The notes under the pieces: generated by a model
What the model was told of the DNA's origin: nothing
Databases searched by the model: none
What the model saw: only the letters and a program-made list of their open reading frames with translations
Made by a program: the position numbers and the translations under genes
Part shown: positions 48,314 to 56,060 of the stretch, piece after piece
Position numbering within the stretch: the first letter of the stretch is position 1
Layout of the letters: every line of letters starts with the position of its first letter
Assembly: GCF_907177275.1 (NCBI RefSeq)
Contig: NZ_CAJSLV010000055.1
Span: 1-64,000, forward strand
Reading direction: 5' to 3'
Origin: Actinacidiphila cocklensis
Lineage (GTDB): Bacteria; Actinomycetota; Actinomycetes; Streptomycetales; Streptomycetaceae
DNA length: 64,000 nt

Positions 48314-49006
48314 TCAGGCGACCAGTGGCCCGCGCAGCGCCGCGCCCGCCGCCTCCCGGTCGCCCTTCCACACCAGGCCCGGGTCGCCGGCCGGCAGCCG
48401 GCCCCAGAGCATGAGCAGCAGGTCGCCGGCCGCCCCGCTGACCGACGCGGCCGGCGCGCCGGGCCCGTACGTCCAGGAGCTGCCGGTGTCGGTCGCCTCG
48501 AACCCCACCGCGCACGCCGGGGCCGCGGCCCGGCCGGCCTCGATCTGGCGGGGTGCGAAGGTGTCGAAGACCTCGGCGATCCCGTCCGCCGCCAGTTCGG
48601 GGTCCAGCGGTTCGGTGGCGCCCAGTGCGTGCTGGGCGTCCCAGCGGTGCACCAGGGTCTCCAGGCACCGCCGCCGCTGCCAGAAGCCCACGGTGTGCGG
48701 CGGGTGGAAGGTCCAGGCCGGGGCGGCCGTGTCGCCGTCGAGTACGTCGAGCAGCACCGCCGTCTGCCGGTCGAACCAGCTAAGCAGCGCGGCCGGTTCG
48801 CGCGGTGCGGCGGGGGAGCGGTGCCCGGGGTGGTGGGCGGTGATCGCGGTGGCCGCCCACCGGTTGCCCGCGCCCAGGTGGTTGGCCAGGTCGTACAGCG
48901 TCCAGCTGCCGCAGTGCTCGACCTGCGCCGTCAGGTCGCCGAGCAGGGTGCCGCGGAAGGCATCGGTCTCTCGGAGCAGCGCGGGGAGATATCCGGCGGT
49001 TTCCAT
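48314..49006 (-). CDS. Mycothiol-dependent maleylpyruvate-isomerase family protein
   Basis: A 230-residue protein of the DinB-like MDMPI superfamily. Characteristic segments are WTLYDLANHLGAGNRWAATA (His ligand), PAALLSWFDRQTAVLLDVLD, FWQRRRCLETLVHRWDAQHA (two His-containing helices) and a C-terminal domain ending SGAAGDLLLMLWGRLPAGD. The three His of the metal site appear to be present. These enzymes use mycothiol as cofactor or substrate, for example for isomerisation or thiol conjugation; the substrate is unknown. It is a lone minus-strand gene. Confidence 0.88.
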   Translation of the reverse strand: METAGYLPALLRETDAFRGTLLGDLTAQVEHCGSWTLYDLANHLGAGNRWAATAITAHHPGHRSPAAPREPAALLSWFDRQTAVLLDVLDGDTAAPAWTFHPPHTVGFWQRRRCLETLVHRWDAQHALGATEPLDPELAADGIAEVFDTFAPRQIEAGRAAAPACAVGFEATDTGSSWTYGPGAPAASVSGAAGDLLLMLWGRLPAGDPGLVWKGDREAAGAALRGPLVA

Positions 49007-49061
49007 ACAGCTGAGCCTAAACCCGGCGTGTCGTGAGGCCCTGTTGCGACGCGGCCGTTGT

Positions 49062-49089
49062 GTCGCCGCGGCGCCCCGGCCGCGGCGAC
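49062..49089. terminator. 10-bp-stem hairpin
   Basis: GTCGCCGCGG pairs with CCGCGGCGAC around an 8-base loop. It lies in the gap between the minus-strand phosphoesterase and the maleylpyruvate-isomerase-like gene. Confidence 0.6.
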
Positions 49090-49112
49090 ACGCCAGCGGT
49101 GCCCGCCGCGCG

Positions 49113-49143
49113 AAGGCCGCCCCGGCGGTGCCGGGGCGGCCTT
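49113..49143 (-). terminator. 14-bp-stem hairpin after the phosphoesterase gene
   Basis: AAGGCCGCCCCGGC pairs perfectly with GCCGGGGCGGCCTT around GGT, 65 bases after the stop at 49208. A further short stem (AACCGGC/GCCGGTT at about 49148-49169) lies between. Confidence 0.8.
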
Positions 49144-49207
49144 GGTGAACCGGCGTGAGGGTGCCGGTTCGGTGTGCGTGGTGCTGCCGGGCGCTGCCGG
49201 CGTGTCG

Positions 49208-51154
49208 TCAGGCGGTGGTGACGGCCTGACGGCGGTGCCTGCGGGCGTAGTAGAGCGCGCCGCCGCCGACCAGCAGCACGCCGGCGGTGATGCCCAGCGG
49301 CATGACCGGCGAGGAGCCGCCGGTCTCGGCCAGGGTCTGGGTGACGGCGTTGTTGCCCGAGCCGCCGGTCGCGGAGCCGTGGCCGCCGGTGGAGCCGCCG
49401 TTGCCGTTGCCGCCGCCGTTGGCGTTCGAGCCCCCGTTGGAGCCGCCGTTGCCGTGGCTGCTGATCGGCTTGACCGACTTGACCGAGCCGTCGGTGTTGA
49501 GCAGCACCTGCTTGTTGTTCGGGTGCTTGAAGTCGAAGGCGCCGTACAGCGAGTTGGCACGGCTGTCGAAGGCCGCGTCACCGATGCGCCCGGTGTTCCA
49601 GTTGTCCTCGATGAACTTGGTGATCGAGGTCTGCTCGGTGCGGGTGTGGTCGACCGAGTTGACCTTGCTGTAGGGCGAGACCACCAGCAGCGGCTGCCGG
49701 GTGCCCGGGCCGCAGCGGTCGGCGTAGCCGCCGGCCGACGCGGGACCCGCCTGGCAGGCGGGGCTGTCGACGGTCTTGCCGTTGGAGCCGACCGTGGTGT
49801 CCTTCGAGCCGTTCTGCGGCTTGGCGTACGCGTGGTCGTACCAGCCGTCGGAGTCGTCGTAGGAGATGACGACCGCGGTGTCCTTCCACTCCGGCGACTG
49901 CTGGAGCTGGTTGATCTCCTTGATCAGGAAGTTCTGCTCGTCGATCGGGTCGGAGTACGCCCCGTGGCCGTCCTGGAACTCGGCCGCCTTCAGGAAGCTG
50001 ACGGCCGGCAGGTTGCCCGCCTTGAGCGTCGCGTCGAAGTCGGTCAGGTCGTAGTTGTGGTTCGCCTGGCCGTTGTGGCCGATCTCGGCGGTGTTCTTCG
50101 GCGCCAGGTGGTGCGGGTTCGACGTCGACTTGTAGTACTGGAACGGCGAGTGGTGCGGGCTGTAGTCCACCGAGGAGGCGCCGCCCACGTTGGTGTGGGT
50201 GCTGGCCTGGCAGCTGGCGTAGTCGCCGGACTTGCCGTCCCACGGGGTGGACGGGCGGAAGCCGCCCTGGAACCAGCCCCACGTCACACCCTGCTTGTTG
50301 AGCAGGTCGCCGACGTTCTTGCCCTGCATCACGGCCAGCGCGTTGCTGCCGGCGTGGCTGGCGTCCGAGCAGTCGTCGAAGGCCGGGTCGGGGTCGTTGA
50401 TGACCGTGCCGACGCCCTTGGCGTCCGGCGAGAGGACCGTGTACGGGTCCGGCTTCGCGGTCTGCTGGGGGTTCTCGGTGCCCGACTTGGGGTCGACCGA
50501 GATCACGCCGTGCGTCTGGCCGGAGATCAGGTTCAGCGCACCCGGGGTGGAGGGACCGTACGTGGTGCTGTACGAGTTGTCGCCGAGCGAGTAGTGCTGG
50601 GCGTAGTTCCACAGACCCGTGACGGTGTTGCCGTCGTAGTAGTCCATCACCAGGCCGGGCTCGCCGAACAGGCCGCCCGAGCAGGTGCTGGTCTCGGTGT
50701 TCTGGACGTACGAGTCGGCCTTGCCGCCGTTGGCGGCGTACTGCTCGGCCCCGTAGTTGTGGTTCTGGTCGCAGGTCACGGCCTGCTGGGGGGTGAGCCG
50801 CTTGGGGGCGTACTGGTTGGGGTTGTTCTTCAGCAGGCCCGCGTGGCTGAGGGTGTCGATGTCCTTCGGCGTGTTCTTGGCCGCGGTGAACTTCGTGCCG
50901 TCGGTGTTGGCCGCGACCGGGTAGCTGCCGAAGTAGTGGTCGAACGAGATGTTCTCGTCGAAGATGACGACCAGGTGCTTGATCGGCGTGGCGGTCTTGC
51001 CGCTGCCGCCGCCGTGGTTGTCCGAGTCGGCGTAGGCGGGGGCCGCGCCGCCCGCCAGTACGAGTGCCGCAGCCCCGGCGAACGCCGCCAGGCGTGCCGC
51101 GCGCTTGCGCGAACCGGCCCCTCTTCTCCTGCTCGTACCGCCCGTGGTGCTCAT
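49208..51154 (-). CDS. Secreted, sortase-anchored phosphoesterase (phospholipase C/acid phosphatase family)
   Basis: A 648-residue surface enzyme. A long, Arg-rich N-terminus (SRRRGAGSRKRAARLAA) precedes the signal hydrophobic core. The phosphoesterase domain (PF04185 type, about 55-530) has the opening HLVVIFDENISFDHYFGSYP, SLGDNSYSTTYGPSTPG, VVISYDDSDGWYDH (metal-binding Asp/His) and RQPLLVVSPYSKVNSVDHT. A Gly/Asn-rich linker leads to LAETG, a membrane segment (VMPLGITAGVLLVGGGALYY) and a basic tail, a class E-type sortase signal. It should release phosphate from extracellular esters at the cell wall. A PHO-box-like direct repeat lies upstream (51268-51289). Confidence 0.9.
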   Translation of the reverse strand: MSTTGGTSRRRGAGSRKRAARLAAFAGAAALVLAGGAAPAYADSDNHGGGSGKTATPIKHLVVIFDENISFDHYFGSYPVAANTDGTKFTAAKNTPKDIDTLSHAGLLKNNPNQYAPKRLTPQQAVTCDQNHNYGAEQYAANGGKADSYVQNTETSTCSGGLFGEPGLVMDYYDGNTVTGLWNYAQHYSLGDNSYSTTYGPSTPGALNLISGQTHGVISVDPKSGTENPQQTAKPDPYTVLSPDAKGVGTVINDPDPAFDDCSDASHAGSNALAVMQGKNVGDLLNKQGVTWGWFQGGFRPSTPWDGKSGDYASCQASTHTNVGGASSVDYSPHHSPFQYYKSTSNPHHLAPKNTAEIGHNGQANHNYDLTDFDATLKAGNLPAVSFLKAAEFQDGHGAYSDPIDEQNFLIKEINQLQQSPEWKDTAVVISYDDSDGWYDHAYAKPQNGSKDTTVGSNGKTVDSPACQAGPASAGGYADRCGPGTRQPLLVVSPYSKVNSVDHTRTEQTSITKFIEDNWNTGRIGDAAFDSRANSLYGAFDFKHPNNKQVLLNTDGSVKSVKPISSHGNGGSNGGSNANGGGNGNGGSTGGHGSATGGSGNNAVTQTLAETGGSSPVMPLGITAGVLLVGGGALYYARRHRRQAVTTA

Positions 51155-51267
51155 GCTTTCTCAGCCTCCGCTAAGTGGCGCTTTACGCGTGCCGCTGTGG
51201 ATTCGTGCACGTTGTCGAACGCGATCGTCCGGTCGGTCCGCGACATGGCAACGGCACGGTGGTGGCG

Positions 51268-51289
51268 CCCGGGTGAACAGCGGGTCAGT
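51268..51289 (-). promoter_or_regulatory. Candidate PHO box (PhoP direct repeat)
   Basis: On the minus strand two adjacent 11-base units: ACTGACCCGCT then GTTCACCCGGG. The second fits the Streptomyces PhoP repeat consensus (GTTCACC core) fully; the first matches about 7 of 11 positions. It ends 113 bases before the phosphoesterase start. The rest of 51155-51337 holds no gene. Confidence 0.55.
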
Positions 51290-51337
51290 AAATCCAGGGC
51301 AAGTCTTGACCTGCCTTTTGCCCATCGGGCGCCGGCC

Positions 51338-52600
51338 TCAGGCGAGCAGGGCGCGCCCGAGCCAGTCGGTGCGGTCGCGCACTCCCGGCAGAGCGTAGAA
51401 GTAGCCGCCACCGAAAGGTGAGATGTAGTCCACCATGGGTTCACCCGCGAGTCGCTGCTGCACGGCGGCGAACTGCCGCTCCAGGTCCTGCTGGTAGCAG
51501 ACGAAGACCAGCCCCATGTCGAGGTTGCCGTTGCTGTCCATGCCCCGGTCGTAGTTGTAACCGCGGCGCAGCAGGCGGGAGTTCTCGGTCTTCGCAGTCC
51601 GCGGGTTGGCCAGCCGGATATGGCTGTCCAGCGGGATGACGTCGCCGGCCGGGTCCTGCGAGAACTTCGGCGTGTCGAACTCGTGCGAGCCGTCCAGCGG
51701 GGCGCCGGTGTCCCGGGTGCGGCCGAGCATCCGCTCCTGCTCGGTGATCGAGACCCGGTCCCAGAACTCGACCAGCATCCGGATCAGCCGCACCACCTGG
51801 TACGAGCCGCCCGCCGTCCAGGCCGGCTCCGCCCCGGCGCCGACCCACACCAGGTGGTCGGCGACCGCCGGGTCCGCGACCTCGGGGTTGGCCGTTCCGT
51901 CCTTGAAGCCCAGGTGGTTGCGCGGGGTGCCGCTGGGCCGCGGCGGGCTGGTGAAGCCGTCCATCCGCCAGCGCACCTGCATCCCGCCCCTGGTGTTGCG
52001 GGCGATGTCGCGCAGCGCGTGCAGCACGGTGTCCGCGTGCGGCGCGCTGAGCTGGAGGCTCAGATCGCCGTGGCACCAGGCCTCGTCGAGGTCGTCGTCG
52101 TCGAAGGCCGGCATCCGCGTCAGCCGCAGCGGCTTGCGGTCGGCGAGCCCGAACCGCCCGTCGAAGAGCGACGCGCCCACGCCCGCGGTCACCGTCAGCC
52201 CGTCGCCCGGCACCTGCGGCCCCAGCGTGCCGCTGTCCGACGGCGAGTCGGTGATGCCCAGCGCCGCGGGCGTACCGCCCGAGGTGAGGAAGCGCGCCCG
52301 CTCGGTGACGGTGTGCAGCAGCTCGGTCAGCTCCCGCCGGTCGGCCGCGGTGACGTCGAGGGACAGGAAGGCGGTGGACAGCTGGACGTCCTCGACGATG
52401 CCCGCCTGGTGCACCCCGTGGAAGCCGGCCTTGCGCCGGGCGGGCGCGGCGGGCGAGGTCGCCGAAGGGGTGGCGGCGGTGGCGGCCGAACCGGCCAGGA
52501 CCGTTGCGCCGCCGGCCACCGCGCCGACCGCGCCGACACCCAGGGCCGCGCCGCGCAGGAAACCGCGCCGGTGCAGGTCGCTGTGCGGGTTGTCGGTCAT
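51338..52600 (-). CDS. efeB: Dyp-type heme peroxidase/deferrochelatase EfeB
   Basis: A 420-residue exported peroxidase. The twin-arginine signal ([13 protein letters not shown]) sends the folded, heme-loaded protein out by Tat. The Dyp domain shows the catalytic GxxDG motif in [10 protein letters not shown] (Asp234) and the proximal His in [12 protein letters not shown] (about 327). Other conserved parts are [19 protein letters not shown] and [15 protein letters not shown]. EfeB oxidises ferrous iron or extracts iron from heme in the EfeUOB system. Its start overlaps the efeO stop by four bases (ATGA), so the two are translationally coupled. Confidence 0.93.
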   Translation of the reverse strand: MTDNPHSDLHRRGFLRGAALGVGAVGAVAGGATVLAGSAATAATPSATSPAAPARRKAGFHGVHQAGIVEDVQLSTAFLSLDVTAADRRELTELLHTVTERARFLTSGGTPAALGITDSPSDSGTLGPQVPGDGLTVTAGVGASLFDGRFGLADRKPLRLTRMPAFDDDDLDEAWCHGDLSLQLSAPHADTVLHALRDIARNTRGGMQVRWRMDGFTSPPRPSGTPRNHLGFKDGTANPEVADPAVADHLVWVGAGAEPAWTAGGSYQVVRLIRMLVEFWDRVSITEQERMLGRTRDTGAPLDGSHEFDTPKFSQDPAGDVIPLDSHIRLANPRTAKTENSRLLRRGYNYDRGMDSNGNLDMGLVFVCYQQDLERQFAAVQQRLAGEPMVDYISPFGGGYFYALPGVRDRTDWLGRALLA

Positions 52601-53856
52601 GCCGTCCTCCGTACTTCGAAGATCGCCGCCACCGGGGCGAGTTGTTCGAGCAGATCGCCGAAGTCGGCGTTGATCTGCTGGCGCTGGGCGTGGGTGAGCC
52701 TGTCCACCGGCGTCCAGGTGCCGCCGTGCTGCTGCGCGTCGAGCGCGGCCTGCGTACGGTCCAGCGCCGCGTCGAGCTTGGCCAGCCCGGCGTCGCGGGG
52801 CACCAGCAGGCTGCGCAGTTGACCGAGGATCGCCCTGGTGCCGTCGACGTTGGCGCGGGCGGTGGCCAGATTCGTCCCGCTGCCGTAGTCGGTGCGGGCG
52901 GTCAGCTCGAACTGCTCGGCGTTCTCGATGATCTCGTGGGCGCGCAGGCCCATCGCCGCCGGGTCCATCCGCGCCTCGGACCAGCCGTCCCGCAGGGTGC
53001 GCACCGCGCTGTCCAGGGCGGCGGCCGGTGCGCGCAGCGAGGCCGCGGACTCGCCGTGCCACAGGCCGTACTCGATCCGGTGGAATCCGGCGAAGTCCGG
53101 GTCGTCGACGGCGCCCGGGGTACGGGCCACGGTCCCGTTGATCGCCGCGTCCGCGTCGCCGAAGGTGTCGTAGGCGGCGCCCATCCGCTCGTAGACCAGG
53201 TGCGCGGGCAGCCAGTCGCGGCGGGCGGCGGCCAGGTCGCCGCGGTCGATGTCGGCCTTCAGGGTGCCGGTGCCGGCCGCCAGCTCGCCGATCCGCTGCC
53301 CCACCCACTTCTGGTACGCCAGCGTCGGCGGGATCAGGTCGTGCTGGTTGACCGGGGCGGCGGCGGGTCCCTGCGGCTGCCTGCCGGCCACCACGACGGT
53401 CGGCCCGGTCACCGCGTCGGTGTCGTCCTGCAGGCACTTGAACGCGTAGCTGCCGCTGCCCAGGTCGACGGTCATCGGCCGGGTCGTGCCCGGGGCCAGG
53501 CCCTCGACCTCGCCGAAGATCCTGCCGGTCCGCGGGTCGGTGAGGTCGACCTCGGAGGCCGTGCCCGACGTGTTGTGCAGGTCGAAGACCTGCGTGCCGG
53601 CCTGCGGCCGGCTCCAGCCGCGGCCGCAGGTGCCGGTCGAGACCTCGACCGCGGTGTGCCGCAGCCCGTCGGCCGGGGCGGTGGCCTTCGCGTCGGTCCG
53701 CGGGGAACCACCCCCGGAGCCGGCGGCCAGCACGGTGGCGGTCACCGCGGCGGCGACCACGACGACCGCGGCTGCGGCCTGCCACCGGCGGACGAGGTGC
53801 GTCCGGGAGGACGAGGGCGGGTGTGGCGGTTCTATGCCGTCAGGTTCGGCGGACAC
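52597..53856 (-). CDS. efeO: EfeO-type iron-uptake protein with cupredoxin and M75 domains
   Basis: A 419-residue exported protein. After one N-terminal membrane/signal segment ([20 protein letters not shown]) comes a cupredoxin-like domain (about 60-150; [25 protein letters not shown]), then the peptidase-M75/imelysin-like domain (about 165-419) with the HxxE metal motif in [11 protein letters not shown] and [13 protein letters not shown]. It binds iron outside the membrane for uptake. GTG 53856 is chosen because GGAGGT lies 5 bases upstream; an ATG at 53898 has no ribosome binding site. EfeB follows with overlap, but no EfeU permease gene precedes it. Confidence 0.9.
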   Translation of the reverse strand: MSAEPDGIEPPHPPSSSRTHLVRRWQAAAAVVVVAAAVTATVLAAGSGGGSPRTDAKATAPADGLRHTAVEVSTGTCGRGWSRPQAGTQVFDLHNTSGTASEVDLTDPRTGRIFGEVEGLAPGTTRPMTVDLGSGSYAFKCLQDDTDAVTGPTVVVAGRQPQGPAAAPVNQHDLIPPTLAYQKWVGQRIGELAAGTGTLKADIDRGDLAAARRDWLPAHLVYERMGAAYDTFGDADAAINGTVARTPGAVDDPDFAGFHRIEYGLWHGESAASLRAPAAALDSAVRTLRDGWSEARMDPAAMGLRAHEIIENAEQFELTARTDYGSGTNLATARANVDGTRAILGQLRSLLVPRDAGLAKLDAALDRTQAALDAQQHGGTWTPVDRLTHAQRQQINADFGDLLEQLAPVAAIFEVRRTA

Positions 53857-53979
53857 GCCGGACCTCCAGTTTCGGTGCAGTGGATCGGTGCGGCTCATGC
53901 TAAGCACCGGTTGGCTGCGCCATGCGGTTGGTGACGGGCGGGAATCCACAATTCCGCGCCAGTTCACCAGCCAGCCACC

Positions 53980-53993
53980 TAAGGGTGCCCTTA
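53980..53993. promoter_or_regulatory. 14-base palindrome upstream of efeO
   Basis: TAAGGGTGCCCTTA, 6-bp arms around TG, 124 bases before the efeO start. It resembles metal-regulator half-sites but does not match the 19-base DtxR/IdeR consensus. Possible operator for iron control. Confidence 0.4.
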
Positions 53994-54139
53994 CCGGGGT
54001 TTTCGGCCCCCGCGCTGTCCGCCCGGCTCAGGTGAATGCTCCTGGCGCGGGGCGCGCGGTCTCCGGGTGCGTCGTGGTCGGGCTCGCCGTCCGCAGGTGG
54101 GTGCCCCTTGCGGTGGGCGCCGCTTTTCGCCCGGTGGGG

Positions 54140-54290
54140 GTTGGGCGCGCAGTTCCCCGCGCCCCCGGGTGATGGCCCCTTGCGGGGGTGCGTGCCTTTC
54201 CGTGCGTTGTGGCTGGGCGCGCAGTTCCCCGCGCCCCTTTGGGGCTTGGCCTCTGCGCGGAGGGCGGGCGTTTTTCAGGGGCGCGGGGAG
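54140..54290. repeat. Second cluster of GCGCAGTTCCCCGCGCCCC repeats
   Basis: The gap 53857-54293 (437 bases) holds no gene. Direct copies of the repeat lie at 54145-54165 and 54217-54239; a partial inverted copy (AGGGGCGCGGGGA) is at 54277-54289, close to the stop of the hydrolase gene. Pairing of 54227-54239 with 54277-54289 would give a stem-loop at that gene's 3' end. Confidence 0.8.
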
Positions 54291-54293
54291 GGG

Positions 54294-55052
54294 TCAGCGG
54301 AGGAGGGTGGCGGACAGGTGGTGCCAGGTGGTGGTGGCGGGGGTGGGGCGGAAAGTGGGGCGGTCGTCGGCGAGGAAGCCGTGGGGGGTGTCGGGGTACA
54401 CCACGATCTCGTGCGGGACCCCCGCGGCGGCGAGCCGCTGCCCGACGAGGCGGGTCTGGTCCGGCGTGATCACGTGGTCGTCCGCGCCGACCACGTACAG
54501 CAGGCGGCAGCCCTGCTCGGCGATCCGCGGCGCGAGATCGACCAGCGGCCCGGGCCGGCTGAGCGCGGTGCCGGCGACGTCCAGCCAGCCCGGGTAGACC
54601 GTCGCGACCGCGGACAGCGGCAGCTGGCTCGCGGCGTAGAAGGCGATGTGGCCGCCGAGGCTGAAGCCGACCATCCCCGGCCGCCCCGCGGTGTCCTCGC
54701 GCTGCTCCAGATGGGTGAGCGTGGCCAGCAGGTCCGCCGTGACCTCCTGCCGGGTGAGCCGGTCGAGCAGCGCGAACGCCCGGGCGCGCCCCGGCTCGTC
54801 AGCGGTGCCGGAGAAGCCCGGCTCGGTCCGGTGGTAGAAGTCCGGTACGACCGCGAGCAGGCCGAGCCCGGCCAGCCGGTCCGCGGTCCTGCGGATGTAC
54901 GGCGTCAGGCCGAACATCTCGAAGCCCACGATCACCGACGGCCACGGCCCGTCGCCCGCCGGCCGGCTGACGTACGCGGCCATCGGTTCGGCCGAGCCGG
55001 CCACCGGGATGCCGACCGTGCCGCCGGCGGCGGGACGGGATGTCGCTTGCAT
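54294..55052 (-). CDS. Dienelactone hydrolase-like alpha/beta hydrolase
   Basis: A 252-residue enzyme: PSVIVGFEMFGLTPYIRRTADRLAG opening, nucleophile elbow GFSLGGHIAFYAASQ, Asp in YVVGADDHVITPDQ, and His in YPDTPHGFLADD. The fold is dienelactone hydrolase (carboxymethylenebutenolidase) family. The usual nucleophile is Cys, but here it is Ser, which fits a general esterase rather than a true dienelactone hydrolase. A LysR regulator gene is divergent 156 bases away and probably controls it. GAGGAG lies about 11 bases before ATG 55052. Confidence 0.85.
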   Translation of the reverse strand: MQATSRPAAGGTVGIPVAGSAEPMAAYVSRPAGDGPWPSVIVGFEMFGLTPYIRRTADRLAGLGLLAVVPDFYHRTEPGFSGTADEPGRARAFALLDRLTRQEVTADLLATLTHLEQREDTAGRPGMVGFSLGGHIAFYAASQLPLSAVATVYPGWLDVAGTALSRPGPLVDLAPRIAEQGCRLLYVVGADDHVITPDQTRLVGQRLAAAGVPHEIVVYPDTPHGFLADDRPTFRPTPATTTWHHLSATLLR

Positions 55053-55208
55053 GACGATGCCACTCCTCGTACGGATCGGATGATGCGACCGAGTCTGCGA
55101 TCGCGCAGGCAGCCGCGTCCAAGACCCGTTCCGGCCGCGGCGATACCCTCGGCGCATGGCCGTGGCACCGCACACCAGGCGGCGCCGCGGCGGGAAACGG
55201 GGGCGGCA

Positions 55209-56057
55209 GTGGATCTCGACCTGCGCAAGCTGCGCTACTTCGTCGCGGTGGCGGAGCGCCTGCACTTCAGCCGCGCCGCGGAGGACCTGCTCATCGCACA
55301 GCCGGCGTTGAGCCGGCAGATCCGCGCCCTGGAGAAGGAGTTGGGGACCGAGCTGTTCGTCCGGGACAGCCGCCGCGTGGCGCTGACCCCCGCGGGACGC
55401 CAACTGCTGGACGACGCCCGGCCGCTGCTGGCCTCGGCCGATGCCGCCCGCCGCCGGGTCGCGCGGGTGGCCGAGGGGGCCGGCCGGCTGGTGGTCGGCT
55501 TCCGTACCGGCATCCGGGTGACCGACGCGGTCCGAGCGTTCGGCGCCGACCACCCGGCGGTGACGGTCGAGGTGCGCCGGGTGGAGTGGGACGACCAGGC
55601 CGAGGCCGTACTCGACGGCCGTGTCGACCTGGCGTACGTACGGCTGCCGGTGCTGGAGCCCGGGCTCCGGCTGACCCCGCTCTACGGCGAGCCGCGGATG
55701 GCCGCGCTGCCCGCCGGGCACCCGCTGGCCGCCCGCGAGCAGCTGACCGCGGCCGAGTTCGGCGCGCAGACCGAGATCCTGCACCTGTGCGGCAACACCG
55801 AGGCCGCCGGCCCCGGGCAGGTCTCCGCCGTCCGCACGGTCGAGGAGAAGCTGGAGTACGTGGCGGCCGGCCGCGGGGTGACCTGCCTGCCGCGCTCGGC
55901 CGCGCTGCTGCACCGGCGCCCGGACGTCGTCTACCGGCCGGTGGCCGACCTGCCGCCCGACCAGGTCGCGCTGGCCCGCCCCGCGGGGCGGCGCTCGGCG
56001 CTGGCCGACGCCTTCACCGCGGCGGCGCGGCGCACCGCGCCGCCCGCCGCGGGCTGA
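55209..56057 (+). CDS. LysR-family transcriptional regulator
   Basis: A 282-residue regulator. The N-terminal winged helix is typical (DLRKLRYFVAVAERLHFSRA, LLIAQPALSRQIRALEKELG, FVRDSRRVALTPAGRQLL), and the effector-binding domain runs from about 90 to the end (GFRTGIRVTDAVRAF, GRVDLAYVRLPVLEPGL). It should act as a tetramer on the divergent promoter shared with the hydrolase gene and respond to its substrate. GTG 55209 is the only start that gives the standard LysR N-terminus; the frame upstream is not conserved. Confidence 0.92.
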   Translation: MDLDLRKLRYFVAVAERLHFSRAAEDLLIAQPALSRQIRALEKELGTELFVRDSRRVALTPAGRQLLDDARPLLASADAARRRVARVAEGAGRLVVGFRTGIRVTDAVRAFGADHPAVTVEVRRVEWDDQAEAVLDGRVDLAYVRLPVLEPGLRLTPLYGEPRMAALPAGHPLAAREQLTAAEFGAQTEILHLCGNTEAAGPGQVSAVRTVEEKLEYVAAGRGVTCLPRSAALLHRRPDVVYRPVADLPPDQVALARPAGRRSALADAFTAAARRTAPPAAG

Positions 56058-56060
56058 GCG

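Noticed and set aside
53898..53967. Longer start (ATG 53898 or 53967) for efeO
   Set aside because: No ribosome binding site, whereas GTG 53856 has GGAGGT at the right distance and gives a normal signal segment.
54036..55208. N-terminal extension of the LysR gene
   Set aside because: The frame is open but not conserved, crosses repeat DNA and lies opposite the hydrolase gene; the winged helix begins right after GTG 55209.
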